Shown here in pieces: positions 1-10,481 of a stretch of DNA of 64,000 nt (the stretch's first letter is position 1; each line of letters starts with the position of its first letter). The DNA comes from Psoroptes ovis (Eukaryota; Arthropoda; Arachnida; Sarcoptiformes; Psoroptidae): positions 868,001 to 932,000 of the forward strand of contig PQWQ01000011.1 of the NCBI GenBank assembly GCA_002943765.1, written 5' to 3'. The translations under genes were made by a program, and so were the position numbers. Under the pieces are notes generated by a model. It did not search any database. It was not told the origin of the DNA and saw only the letters and a program-made list of their open reading frames with translations.

Positions 1-50
1 AACGACATTTGGGTATCACTTAAATTGCATTTTGTTCAAGTTTCACCACA
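1..50 (+). repeat. 3' end of the 5' LTR of a BEL/Pao retrotransposon (truncated by window edge)
   Basis: Bases 1-50 are repeated without a mismatch at 5311-5360, directly flanking the gag-pol frame on both sides. The two copies diverge immediately after (51 onwards versus 5361 onwards), so the LTR ends at base 50 with the usual CA dinucleotide. Only the tail of the 5' LTR is inside the window; its start and the upstream target-site duplication are outside. Bases 51-108 are the untranslated leader. A TGG at 69-71 could start a primer-binding site, but it lies unusually far from the LTR edge and I could not match it to a tRNA. Confidence 0.9.
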
Positions 51-108
51 TACACTAAAATTGACTGTTGGGATTCGATCTTTGAAGCTAAGTAATATAT
101 AATTCGCC

Positions 109-3100
109 ATGGAATTTCCAGAAATTTTGAAGAAAAAGTTAAAACAATGTCGAATGAAGATAACCCTAGCAGTGAAGGGTAAAGTTGATATTGATAAAGC
201 GAAGGAGCTGAAGAACGAACTAGATCGCCTCCATGATGAAGCGTCGAATTACTTGGTAGAGAAATGTGATAATGAAGAAGACATACCGAGCGATCATTTG
301 GAGAAAGTGGAACTATATGCCACTAAAATAAAGGATTACATCTCATCTATAACTAATGAATCGTTGGAAAATTATTCAAATAATCCGAGTCAAACTAACA
401 ACACCAGTAACTATGATACACCCATCCATGATACATCCATCCATAATAGTACCCGTAATTCTGATGATAATGTCAACGATATTACTGCTACCAATACCAG
501 TAATAATACAAGCGACGAAACGGCTATGATGGAACGTAATTTGACAGATCAACAAATGAGCTTAATGGCATTCAACAGATTGGCGGAATCGATTGATATG
601 ATGAACCTTAACCAGAATCTGCCGACATTCAATGGCAGCTTTTATCAGTGGCCTTCCTATGAAACAACGATGGAATCTTTAATCATATCGAATAATGATA
701 TTACCGAACAACGAAAGAAAATATTGTTACAAAAGACCACGACGGCAGAACCTAACAGATTGGTGAACCTATGGATAGGTCACAATATTAGTCTAAATGG
801 AATTTGGTCGAGATTAAAGGAAAATTATAATAAAGCAGACAAAATAATTTTGGAATTAAAGGCGTCCCTGAACAAATTGGAGCCAGTGAGATATGAGCTA
901 GATTTACAGAATTGGAAGAAACTACGTGAACTGGTTGACGATATTGAACTAACTTTGAACCATTTGCTTTATGAAGGATCATTCCAATTTATTGAAATGA
1001 TCGCAAACAAATTGTATTATTCGGAAAAGTGTAATGTCCTGGGAGATTGCTCTACTTTAGAGCAGACAGCTGAGTACATCAGGCGAAGATACAAAAGAGC
1101 ATCCAACATCGTTAATAGCAACATCGTCAATCATCGGCCACCAAATTACAATATTCGATATTCAAAAAATATGAATTCCAAAACAGCCAGTATCAATACC
1201 AAATCATGCGACTTGTGTGAAAATAATCATCCACAACAATTCGATTGTGTTAAGAAATTTGATCTTTCGACTTTGGCTTCTACCATTGCGAATAAGCGAT
1301 TGTGTTTTAAATGCCTTCGCAAAAACCATCGATATAGAGACTGTAAACAACATTTCGAATGTAAAATCTGCCATCATCCGCATGCAACAGAAATGCACAA
1401 TTTTGTGCAACACCAGCGATACAAAACGTCAGCTATCACAGTAAGACCTGAAAATGAAATGAACGATAATATCAACTGTGATGATATAGAAATTTCCAAA
1501 GCCAAAGAATTATTAAACAACTTACGTCAAACCAGTAACAATCAAACATTTAAGACTGCAGCAATGGCATCGAATTGGATCGTAGACGAACAAAAGTTGA
1601 TTGAGAAAATAGTCGAACAACTATGCTTTATCGAACCTGACCCAGATGATAAGGTTGAGCAACGTTTAATCGCAAGTACTTCATCAAAAATAGCCAAACC
1701 AATGAACGTGTTTCAAATAAAAAATTTAAGTGTAAACGAAAGCGGCCCAATGATCTTTGGTTCGTGCAATGGGAAAAAGTGCTACGTGTTAATGGACGAT
1801 GGTTCGGATTCGTCATTCATTAGTGAAGAATTGATTCGTGAAGATAGTGTTGAAAAGGCATCGACAATTTATTCATTTTCGCCGATGGGTGGGAATATGA
1901 TAAGTAATCAAGTAACGACTTTGAAAATATGCAACAATGAAAAATCGATTGTACTAGATATTCGAGTGGCTAGAATGGATGAAAGTGATTTAATTATTAT
2001 TGGAACCGATTTATTAGCAAAATTTTATATCAACGGCATGGAAGATTTGAAGAAGATTACGATATTTGGAGTCATACGTTTCAAACCAAAAAATTGGTGT
2101 GCAATAAATGCGATGTTCAACGATAAGGATTGCAATGATAAGGTAGTGCTTGAAGAAAATTTGAAAGAAATTTTAGACGATAATGATGATGATGATATGG
2201 AAAATGATGATTTGATGATTGAAAGAATAGATACTGGTCGTTATGTTGCGAGATTACCGTTTCTTAATGATGTTCGACCAAAAAACAATTATGATGCAGC
2301 ACTGAAAAACTTAAGAAGATTATTAAATGTTTTAGACAAAAATGGTTCAAGACATATTTACGAGAAGCAGTTGATGAAATACTATGATGACCAACAAGCG
2401 ATCGAAGTCTTCGAAAAGGATGGATTCTTTTTACCGCACCACCCGGTGCATAGAGATTCAAAAACAACGCCATTACGGGTGGTTTTTAACGCCTCCTTCG
2501 GACAACAGTCTTTAAATGACACGTTATGGAAGGGCGAAACAAGAAATCTTGAAATATTCTATCATTTGATCCAATTTCGATATGGTATGTACGCGGCGAC
2601 AGCTGATTTGGCTAAAGCGTTTTTACAGATTTTGATCCACGAGGACGATCAAAAATATTTACGCTATTTGTGGATTGACCAGGAGAACAAGATTCGTATT
2701 TATCAGCTGAGAGTTCTGCCGTTTGGACTCATCTCCTCGCCGGCCATACTCAACGCCGTGATTAAAAAATTATTGAATGAAAACAATTTGAAAACAATGA
2801 CCAAGTCCATATACATGGACGATATTGTAATAGCAGACGATGATGAACAGAATTTGAAATCCCTCATCGAAAAAGCGAGTGTTTGTTTTAATGAATCAGG
2901 ATTTCGATTACAAAAGGGGCATTCGAACAGCCAAGTTATTCAAGACATGTTTGAAGAAGAATTTAGCGAATCAACAAAGGTTCTAGGTATTATGTGGAAC
3001 AAATTGAATGATAAATTATATGTGAATCAAGTCGGTATGCCGCCGATCAAAACCAAACGTGATTTGCTTTCGTCTATTGGTAAACTCTTCGATCCATATG

Positions 3101-5097
3101 GAATATACGATCCGTGGAAGCTATTTCTTCGGCTACAATTTAGAAATATCATTGATTACGACTGGGATGCTTTACTCCCGGACAACGTGTTGAAAGAAGT
3201 AAATAATCATATCAAAGATCATGATTTATTATTCCAGAAATGCATTGATCGTCGCATTTTTCGTACCGGGACAATACACGGGTTTGCGGATGCTTCAATA
3301 AACGCAACCGGGTATGTTATATATCAAAATAATGATAATGAATTTCGTTTCGTTTGTGGCAAAGCCAAATTAGCCCCGCACAAGAAAGATTTCACTATAG
3401 TGAGATTAGAGCTCATTGCTCTATACGATTTGATAAAAATATTGGTCAAACTTAAAAATTTATTGAATCTTCCATTAGTCGCATATACCGACTCACATAT
3501 TAACATCGATCGTTTGAAAGTCACACCGAATTCCCAGAAGAAAAGTATCGCATCCATATTATTAAAAATTATGAAATTAGTGAATCAAAACAACATTGAA
3601 ATTCGTCATATCTCCGGCAAGGACAATCCCGCCGATGTTTACAGCCGAATAGTGTCAACACAACAGTATTTGAAAAAATTCAAAACAAATTTCGATTCAT
3701 CGCAAATAAATGATACGAACAGCAAAACAATAAATGTTTACAAAGTATCCGCGGTATCTTCATCAACATTCGAATACGCAAATTTTTTAGATGAATTCAG
3801 CCGTTTAAACACCATTGAAGAAATGTTTGAATTTGTTAGAAGAATCGTCCAAAAACCAATCTCATCCATCGATTGCTGGGACATAATTCATAAATTTGCG
3901 CAGCTGGATTTTCAACCGCAAAAATCATCGCTCAATTTGGAAAACATCGATGGAATATTGCGAGTAAAAACTCGAGATTTGAGTTTTTCACCGATTTTTG
4001 TCCCGAACACAAGCAATCTGGCGATCGCATTAATTGAATATTTCCATTCGAAATGTCATCATGGTGGTATCAAAACCACCGTCGCTCACATCAAAGCAAC
4101 CTATTATATTACGAATTTAGATAGAATGGTTCGAAAATTCATAAATAATTGCGATATTTGTATTCGAATGAAAAGACCGATCGTTATGCAACCAAAGGGT
4201 CCTTTGCCGCCAGAGAGGTGCAATTTTAGTGTACCCCCGTTTTATAACATTGTCGTTGACTTATTCGGTCCTTTGTACTTGAAAAATGGCTCAAAATTCT
4301 ATGGATTATTGGCGACATGCCTCATGTCAAGGATGGTAGTAATTGAGTTGATACGTTCGCTGAGTGCGGACGCAACCAAAACCGCGTTTATCAATGTATT
4401 TTCGAGAGTTGGAGTTCCGGCACACATCCAGAGTGACAACGCACCCAATTTCAAAAAATGTCATAAAGATTTGATTACTTTATATGAAAATCTGAACGCG
4501 TATCAAAAAACTGATATTGAACCAATTAAATGGACATTTTCTTCACCTTATGCACCTTGGGAAAACGGTTCCGTCGAACGGATGATTGGGATAGTGAAGC
4601 GGTGTCTTCAAACATTTGATTTATCGTTCAAGAACTTAGATGACGCTCGATCAATGTTTCTACAGATAGAAGCAACAATCAACAGCCGGCCATTAATCGT
4701 TGATGATTCACGGGCCATAACGCCCTATGAGTTGGCGTACGGGCGTAAACTCGGCGCTACAATTATTGATACATTTGGGCAAACGAATCAGGCATGGCCA
4801 CAGGTTCTACAAGAAAAAAGAAAACGTTTTAAAAAATTGTGGCAAGCCCAATACCTCGATGAATTACGACGCCTTAATTTGTCAAAACCCATTGAATTTG
4901 AAATTGGTGACAAAGTGTTGTTACCAGAATTATTTAAAAAAAGGAAACAGTGGCAAACTGCCACCATAATTGATTTTAAGAGATCAACAGACGGTGTTAT
5001 TCGTGAATTAAAATTAGAAATGGATGGAAAAATAATGACTAGATCTGCAAACGGGCTGGTGTATCTTGGCCGCGGGAATGTGGCGAAACAGCCATGA
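109..5097 (+). CDS. BEL/Pao LTR retrotransposon gag-pol polyprotein, one intact frame (1662 aa)
   Basis: A single uninterrupted frame carries every domain of a BEL/Pao element in the family's order. The N-terminal ~120 residues look helical and charged, followed by a Gag region whose LPTFNGSFYQWPSY segment matches the DUF1759 type. Cys/His knuckles begin near residue 367, including CFKCLRKNHRYRDC (CX2CX4HX4C). The aspartic protease has its catalytic D563-D564-G565 within VLMDDGSDSSFIS. Reverse transcriptase has YMDD at 902-905. RNase H contains GFADAS and AYTDSH. The integrase has an H2C2 zinc region near residue 1317 and the catalytic triad D1384, D1443 and E1490 (spacing 58 and 46). A DUF5641-like C-terminus ends the protein. 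The ATG at 109 is preceded by GCC. BEL/Pao elements copy themselves through an RNA intermediate in cytoplasmic particles and integrate as DNA. No stop or frameshift is seen, so the copy looks young and possibly active. No envelope-like gene is present. Confidence 0.97.
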   Translation: MEFPEILKKKLKQCRMKITLAVKGKVDIDKAKELKNELDRLHDEASNYLVEKCDNEEDIPSDHLEKVELYATKIKDYISSITNESLENYSNNPSQTNNTSNYDTPIHDTSIHNSTRNSDDNVNDITATNTSNNTSDETAMMERNLTDQQMSLMAFNRLAESIDMMNLNQNLPTFNGSFYQWPSYETTMESLIISNNDITEQRKKILLQKTTTAEPNRLVNLWIGHNISLNGIWSRLKENYNKADKIILELKASLNKLEPVRYELDLQNWKKLRELVDDIELTLNHLLYEGSFQFIEMIANKLYYSEKCNVLGDCSTLEQTAEYIRRRYKRASNIVNSNIVNHRPPNYNIRYSKNMNSKTASINTKSCDLCENNHPQQFDCVKKFDLSTLASTIANKRLCFKCLRKNHRYRDCKQHFECKICHHPHATEMHNFVQHQRYKTSAITVRPENEMNDNINCDDIEISKAKELLNNLRQTSNNQTFKTAAMASNWIVDEQKLIEKIVEQLCFIEPDPDDKVEQRLIASTSSKIAKPMNVFQIKNLSVNESGPMIFGSCNGKKCYVLMDDGSDSSFISEELIREDSVEKASTIYSFSPMGGNMISNQVTTLKICNNEKSIVLDIRVARMDESDLIIIGTDLLAKFYINGMEDLKKITIFGVIRFKPKNWCAINAMFNDKDCNDKVVLEENLKEILDDNDDDDMENDDLMIERIDTGRYVARLPFLNDVRPKNNYDAALKNLRRLLNVLDKNGSRHIYEKQLMKYYDDQQAIEVFEKDGFFLPHHPVHRDSKTTPLRVVFNASFGQQSLNDTLWKGETRNLEIFYHLIQFRYGMYAATADLAKAFLQILIHEDDQKYLRYLWIDQENKIRIYQLRVLPFGLISSPAILNAVIKKLLNENNLKTMTKSIYMDDIVIADDDEQNLKSLIEKASVCFNESGFRLQKGHSNSQVIQDMFEEEFSESTKVLGIMWNKLNDKLYVNQVGMPPIKTKRDLLSSIGKLFDPYGIYDPWKLFLRLQFRNIIDYDWDALLPDNVLKEVNNHIKDHDLLFQKCIDRRIFRTGTIHGFADASINATGYVIYQNNDNEFRFVCGKAKLAPHKKDFTIVRLELIALYDLIKILVKLKNLLNLPLVAYTDSHINIDRLKVTPNSQKKSIASILLKIMKLVNQNNIEIRHISGKDNPADVYSRIVSTQQYLKKFKTNFDSSQINDTNSKTINVYKVSAVSSSTFEYANFLDEFSRLNTIEEMFEFVRRIVQKPISSIDCWDIIHKFAQLDFQPQKSSLNLENIDGILRVKTRDLSFSPIFVPNTSNLAIALIEYFHSKCHHGGIKTTVAHIKATYYITNLDRMVRKFINNCDICIRMKRPIVMQPKGPLPPERCNFSVPPFYNIVVDLFGPLYLKNGSKFYGLLATCLMSRMVVIELIRSLSADATKTAFINVFSRVGVPAHIQSDNAPNFKKCHKDLITLYENLNAYQKTDIEPIKWTFSSPYAPWENGSVERMIGIVKRCLQTFDLSFKNLDDARSMFLQIEATINSRPLIVDDSRAITPYELAYGRKLGATIIDTFGQTNQAWPQVLQEKRKRFKKLWQAQYLDELRRLNLSKPIEFEIGDKVLLPELFKKRKQWQTATIIDFKRSTDGVIRELKLEMDGKIMTRSANGLVYLGRGNVAKQP

Positions 5098-5360
5098 ATG
5101 TGAAGAAAAATGACATTTAGTCATTTTTACTGTGATTTTTGTTGATTTTTTGTTTTTGTGTTTGAAAATGAAAATAGATTTGTTCAGTAGTTTTTTCAAG
5201 CCTTTTGAATGAAAAACCTTTTGTATTTTCTTTTGTTTTGTTTTTGATATCTCATAAATTTGTGTTTATTCGTATAAAATTTGTTTGTATTTTTTTCGTA
5301 TTCTAAATAAAACGACATTTGGGTATCACTTAAATTGCATTTTGTTCAAGTTTCACCACA
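5079..5360 (+). repeat. 3' LTR of the BEL/Pao element (left edge inferred)
   Basis: The right edge at 5360 is fixed by the 50-bp identity with window bases 1-50. The left edge is inferred: a purine-rich CGCGGGAA at 5071-5078 resembles a polypurine tract and is followed by TGTGGCG, giving a 282-bp LTR that starts TG and ends CA. If so, the last six codons and stop of the gag-pol frame lie inside the LTR. AATAAA at 5306-5311 would serve as the polyadenylation signal and the R/U5 boundary would follow it. The adjoining 5361-5365 (AATGA) would be the target-site duplication, which cannot be confirmed because the other copy is outside the window. Confidence 0.7.
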
Positions 5361-8300
5361 AATGACAAAATTTAAAATAAAACAAAAAAATTTTTTTTGT
5401 TTGATTCAACTTTGATTTCCACTTGGATACTTCATTCAATCCATGAAATGAATCAATGAATGAATACACAAACATATACGTAACAGTATACAAACAAGTA
5501 TACTTTACTGATCAATTTTTTCACTTTTTACTTCGCTTCGAATTATGATCCTTTGAGACCTTATTGATATGTAGTATTATGTTATATGTTTGAATCATGA
5601 TATTTTATCAATATTAATACAATGAATGAATGGAAATGATAATGAAAAATTTTTAGCTAAAAGCATATTGATATCGAAAAATTTCCAAATTTTCAAAAGA
5701 TCTATGTTTGTTGTTGTCAATTCAAGAGAGAAAAATCCTGGAAAAATTCATTTATATTATAATTCTGAAACAAAAATCCTGAATTTGAAACCCATAATAC
5801 AAGAATAATTCACCAAATATATTACAAGAGAAAAAAAGGGTTAAATGTGGCATGAAATGCAGTGAATTTGCACAATATTGTACAAAGAATTCAATGAACA
5901 AAATGAATGAATGAATGGATAAAAATAATGGAAAATATTATGGCATTAAAACAGAATGAAAAACAAGTGAAAAAAAATGAACTAAATTTCTATTTTTCAC
6001 CCATTTTGAATCAACAAATATATGAATGGGTAAATGAATTCATTCATTTCATTCATAGAAAGCTTTAAGTCTGCAGAATTATTTTTACGAAATTATTGAA
6101 TTCATTGAAATAATGGTAATAATGTAATGAAAAATGTGAAATATACGAAATTCCATTGAGATATTTTTGTTCAAAAATATAAGTGTTTCAAACATGGATT
6201 ATTATTATTATTATTTTTGTTTGATGATGAAAAGCCAATTTGTCCATTATAATCAATATAATAATAGAAGAAGAAATAGGATTCAAATTTTTCGTTGTTT
6301 CATTCTTTGATACATATTATCAATAGATTATTATTATTATTAGATTCCAATAAAATGAAATAATGATAGTAATATATAATTACGTTTATATGCAACATTT
6401 TCATTCGTATTTTTCCATCTCATAACACTACATTTGATTCAATTCAATTCAAATACAATTATACAAATTCAGATACAAATTTTCGTATACAAATGCAACT
6501 TATTCATATTCAAAACAATAAGATTACAGAATTGATTCAAGAACGGAATTTTGTTGGCATTTTCGAAGCTCATCGATCTTCTTTTTCTATGTCTGATCAC
6601 CACCAACAACAACTACAACAATACAAATGCACGCACATTTGATTAATAATAATAATAATATTATCAATATCACTGATATCAGCGCGATATAACTGACATA
6701 ACTGTGTTATTACACATTTATTTAATCATTCATTTATTCATTTAATCATTCAGTTATCCATTCATTCATTGTTTTCTACCACCGATGATGATAATAATAA
6801 TACAAATAACCCCAAAAGATCCGGAAACCATGAACGAATGAATGAATGAATCATAAAAGTAACAGCGATACCCCATTCAATGATAGAATTTCATTTCACA
6901 TTGGATACATTCGACTCAAATATACACAGTAATAATAATAATAATCAAGCCATTCATTCATTCATTCTCTGGATTACATCAGAGAGATGAATGAATGAAG
7001 AATTATATCCACATACATATTCATTGCATTCATTCATTTTTATTTGAAATTAATGAACCAAATAATTTATTAATGTTCATCATCAACATCATCATAATCA
7101 AACATTATGATTATAATTTCGGTAATAATAAATATGAACTTACTGCGTTAAAATAACTTGAAACATAACCAGAACAAACACCGAAAAAATATAACAATAT
7201 AATCATATAGGTATTATTATTATATTGGTATTGTATCGTATAATATCCAACACATCCATAATATTATATTAATGATAATTTTTATTGTTTCTGGTAAAAA
7301 ATTATTTCATTATGTACGGTTTCATACCGAAAATAAAGTTCAAATATCAAGTGAATGCATTTATTTTTTTTTACAAAACAACGATTGAATGATGATGATG
7401 ATGATGATGATGGTAATCATTAAATTTTTTTGTCGCATTGTTTATAATGTTCAGTTCAGTAACTTGCCCGAATTTTTCTCGAATTTTTTCGAGGTTTAAA
7501 CATTCAAGTCTTGAATGAACAACGAAAACAACCAGAACCAGAATTGCCATAATAACATAAGGGTAATAATAATAAAAAATTAAAATAAATTGAAATGAAA
7601 ATTTGTATTGTAACGTTCATCGTCGAGTAATGGAATAAAAAAAATTAATTATGAAAAATTTCTGGCAATTCATTTCTCATTCAATTCGTTCAAAATTCTC
7701 TGCCTGAATTTTGAACTCAAAAAAAAAATGAAATTAATTTCATTCATAAATATTAATAATAATAAACTCGTGTAGTATGTGCTATGCATTTTATTATTAA
7801 AATAACCATAGAATTTATTAAATCTTTGAATCATTTAATTTAAAATGGGAAAAAAAATTGACTTTGAACTTGTGTTTTACTAACAACAACAACGCACACA
7901 CGATTTAAAAGTGAGTAAAACCTAACTTAACATTGGAAATTTGGTTGGAAAATTTTCAAAAAATTTAAATTAAATTTTTTCGTTTTTACAAATGTAAATG
8001 GAAATTTTAAAAAATTTGAAAAATTTTAATAAAAATAAATTCATTCATTCAATATTCAAATTTATTTTTAGCTGATGTATTCGCGTTCATTTATTATTAT
8101 TTTCAATTGAATATTTTCAATACGAATTGAAATTAGGATTCCAAGATGGAAATAAATAAAGGCAAGAATAAATTCTAGTAAATAAATGAAGATGAATTTT
8201 TTCAAAAAGGAAAATTTTTCATTTTCAAAAATTCAAATTGTAAAATTTACACAAAAGAAAAATAATATTCAACAATGAGAAATGTAAATTGCAACCAAAT

Positions 8301-9377
8301 GAAGTGAAAATGAATATGAATGAATTGCGATTGCATATTTTCCAAATGCAAGATATCGCCGATAAGATTGCTTGAAATTGCTTTGGAAAGAGTTCAACGG
8401 TGAATTGTCAAATTTTTTTTCATTTTTGAATCGTCAAAAATTCATATATTTAAAGCTCAAAGAATGCTAATATTTCTCATTCATTCAATCAATTTTGAAA
8501 AAAATGTACGACATGAAACCCTATTATTACTGATATTTTGATGATGATAATAATAATAAACAACAACACGAACAATAATTGATATCGATTTTATTCTAGA
8601 AATGAAAGGGGAATTTTTGGCTTCAATTTTTGGCCTACAAAATTGGAACAAGACAAAGAGAAAATGGGAAATTTTTAGGGTAAAATAGGATTTTAGGGTA
8701 AAATATTCAATGAGTATTTCCATTCATTTTTTTCAAGAATTTTCCCTTCATTTTTCAAACTAATGATGATGATGATAATAGTCACGTGTCTCATGATCAT
8801 GATGATGTTCAAACGTAATGATAATAATAATAAGTAAAAATGCAAACGAAAAGGATGGAAATTGAAATCGTAGCCAAATGTCAAAGTATTTTCGTCGATA
8901 AATATGGGCAACAGAAAAATATGGCCAAAAGGATAAAATAATGATGATTATAATAATAATAATTTCTGCTACTGCATACATCAAATCATTAAAATATTAG
9001 CAGCAAAAGCAGTAAATTGATGCTGTAAAAAGTTGAATCATATGAGTTTGATTCAAGGGTATTTTGCATGGTATTTTTACAGCAAAAATAAATAAAATAT
9101 TTAAATGCAAAATTATTACTTTGAGCTTGAATCCATCCATTAACTGAGCTAAAATCTTCAGACATCGTCAGCTACATCAACAACAACATATGACAGTTTG
9201 AACATTATGAAAGGATTAAATATTTTTGCTTTATTATTTCTCTCATTCTCGTCTATTTCTTCTACTCATTACTTTTAATGAATTAGTTTTAATAGGGCGT
9301 ACAGAAAAAATGCGAATAATTTAAAAATATTAATGAAATGCAAAAATGCAACCGGGAATATGCAAAAATTGCATGCA

Positions 9378-9395
9378 TGTGTGTGTGTGTGTGTG
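9378..9395. repeat. (TG)n microsatellite
   Basis: Nine TG units in a row follow GCATGCA. Comparable CA/TG tracts occur at 32651-32668 and 59299-59319. Confidence 0.95.
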
Positions 9396-9875
9396 CAATT
9401 AGTATAATTAAAATGAATGTCAACCAAACATGAATGTTTAGGAATGGTATTTGAATGCATACGCGAGCGCTTTTGGAATTCAATTCAATGTGATTATGTG
9501 TCAAATAATGACTATGATGGTTTATGTCTGTTTGCGTTTTTTGTGTGCGTTTGTATCTGTGTAAAAGGCTTAAGCAACATCAAATGTTAAGATCATCAAT
9601 GAGTGGAAAATGAAATAAAATGAATGGAAATGAATAGAAATTAAAATAAAATAAATAAATGAATAAATGAAAGGAAACTGGCCTGAATTTAATTAAAGTT
9701 TGGTTCGGAATTTCATTATTTTTGCTTGCTTTGTTGTTGAGTTGATTTGCGGATGAATCTGAAGGAATTCGGCTCATTTTCTCGTTGATATATATAATCC
9801 GATCGGAATTCTTTTTGAAAATAATTTCGTTTCGATCGAGTTTTCTTTTTGCTGAAATTTTGATGATGATTACAC

Positions 9876-9945
9876 TGCGAATACACTGAGAATTCACTGA
9901 AAACACATTGAAAATTCACTAAAAACACATTGAAAACACATTGCA
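9876..9945. repeat. Degenerate ~11-bp tandem repeat
   Basis: Units alternating between forms such as AATTCACTGAA and AAACACATTGA follow one another about six times. The repeat gives a spurious Cys/Phe/Val-rich open frame on the minus strand, which I do not annotate as a gene. Confidence 0.7.
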
Positions 9946-10050
9946 AATAATTCACTTTATTTTCAATTATAAATGTTGGTGCTGTTATTATTCAATCGAA
10001 TGATGCAGTATGTGAAAATGAAATTATATTGGAAATATATATTGAACACA

Positions 10051-10130
10051 TTAGGTTGTCCCATAAGTTCTTGTCGTTTTTGGAATGAAAAAAAATCTAA
10101 AAAACGGCAAGAACTTATGGGACAACCCAA
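10051..10130. mobile_element. Mariner-like MITE, 80 bp, nearly full hairpin (subfamily A)
   Basis: Begins TTAGGTTGTCCCATAAGTTC and ends with its near-perfect reverse complement. The inverted repeats extend about 31 bp on each side with two mismatches, leaving only an ~18-nt A/T-rich loop. TA follows the right end; the left flank reads CA, perhaps a decayed TA duplication. The terminal sequence resembles mariner-clade termini of the Tc1/mariner superfamily (recalled from the family, not searched). No transposase is encoded, so it would depend on a protein supplied elsewhere. Confidence 0.88.
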
Positions 10131-10455
10131 TATTTCATTATTATTTTTATTAACATTTTGAATGATAAATGATTTTATTTTTTTTTCTTCACTTAGTTGG
10201 TCATCATCATAATGAAATATAAGTTACTGATAGTGATGATCGAAAATTGATCTGAAAAGGAATTTTTTCTTTTATTTCAATTGATTTCACTTTGATATTG
10301 TTGACTCACAATCAATTCAATACACTGATTATAATAATAATGAATGTTGATTGATTTTTAGATTTAGAGCGAAATTAATAGACACCATTGAAACTGAATC
10401 ATCATCATCATCACAAGCCAATCAAATCGATCAGTAGTAGCTCGATCATTTTACC

Positions 10456-10481
10456 AAAAAAAAAAAAAAAAAAAAAAAAAA
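10456..10481. repeat. Poly(A) tract, 26 A
   Basis: An unbroken run of 26 A preceded by TACC. A run of identical length preceded by TACC occurs at 62356-62381. It could be slippage of a simple repeat or the tail of an unrecognised retroposed sequence. Confidence 0.95.

Noticed and set aside
69..80. TGGGATTCGATC as the retrotransposon's primer-binding site
   Set aside because: It starts 18 bp after the LTR edge and does not fit a tRNA 3' end convincingly, so I do not annotate it as a feature.
9580..9955. Overlapping minus-strand frames of 79 and 108 codons
   Set aside because: Their composition comes from the 11-bp tandem repeat and AT-rich DNA; no domain, splice support or poly(A) signal fits.
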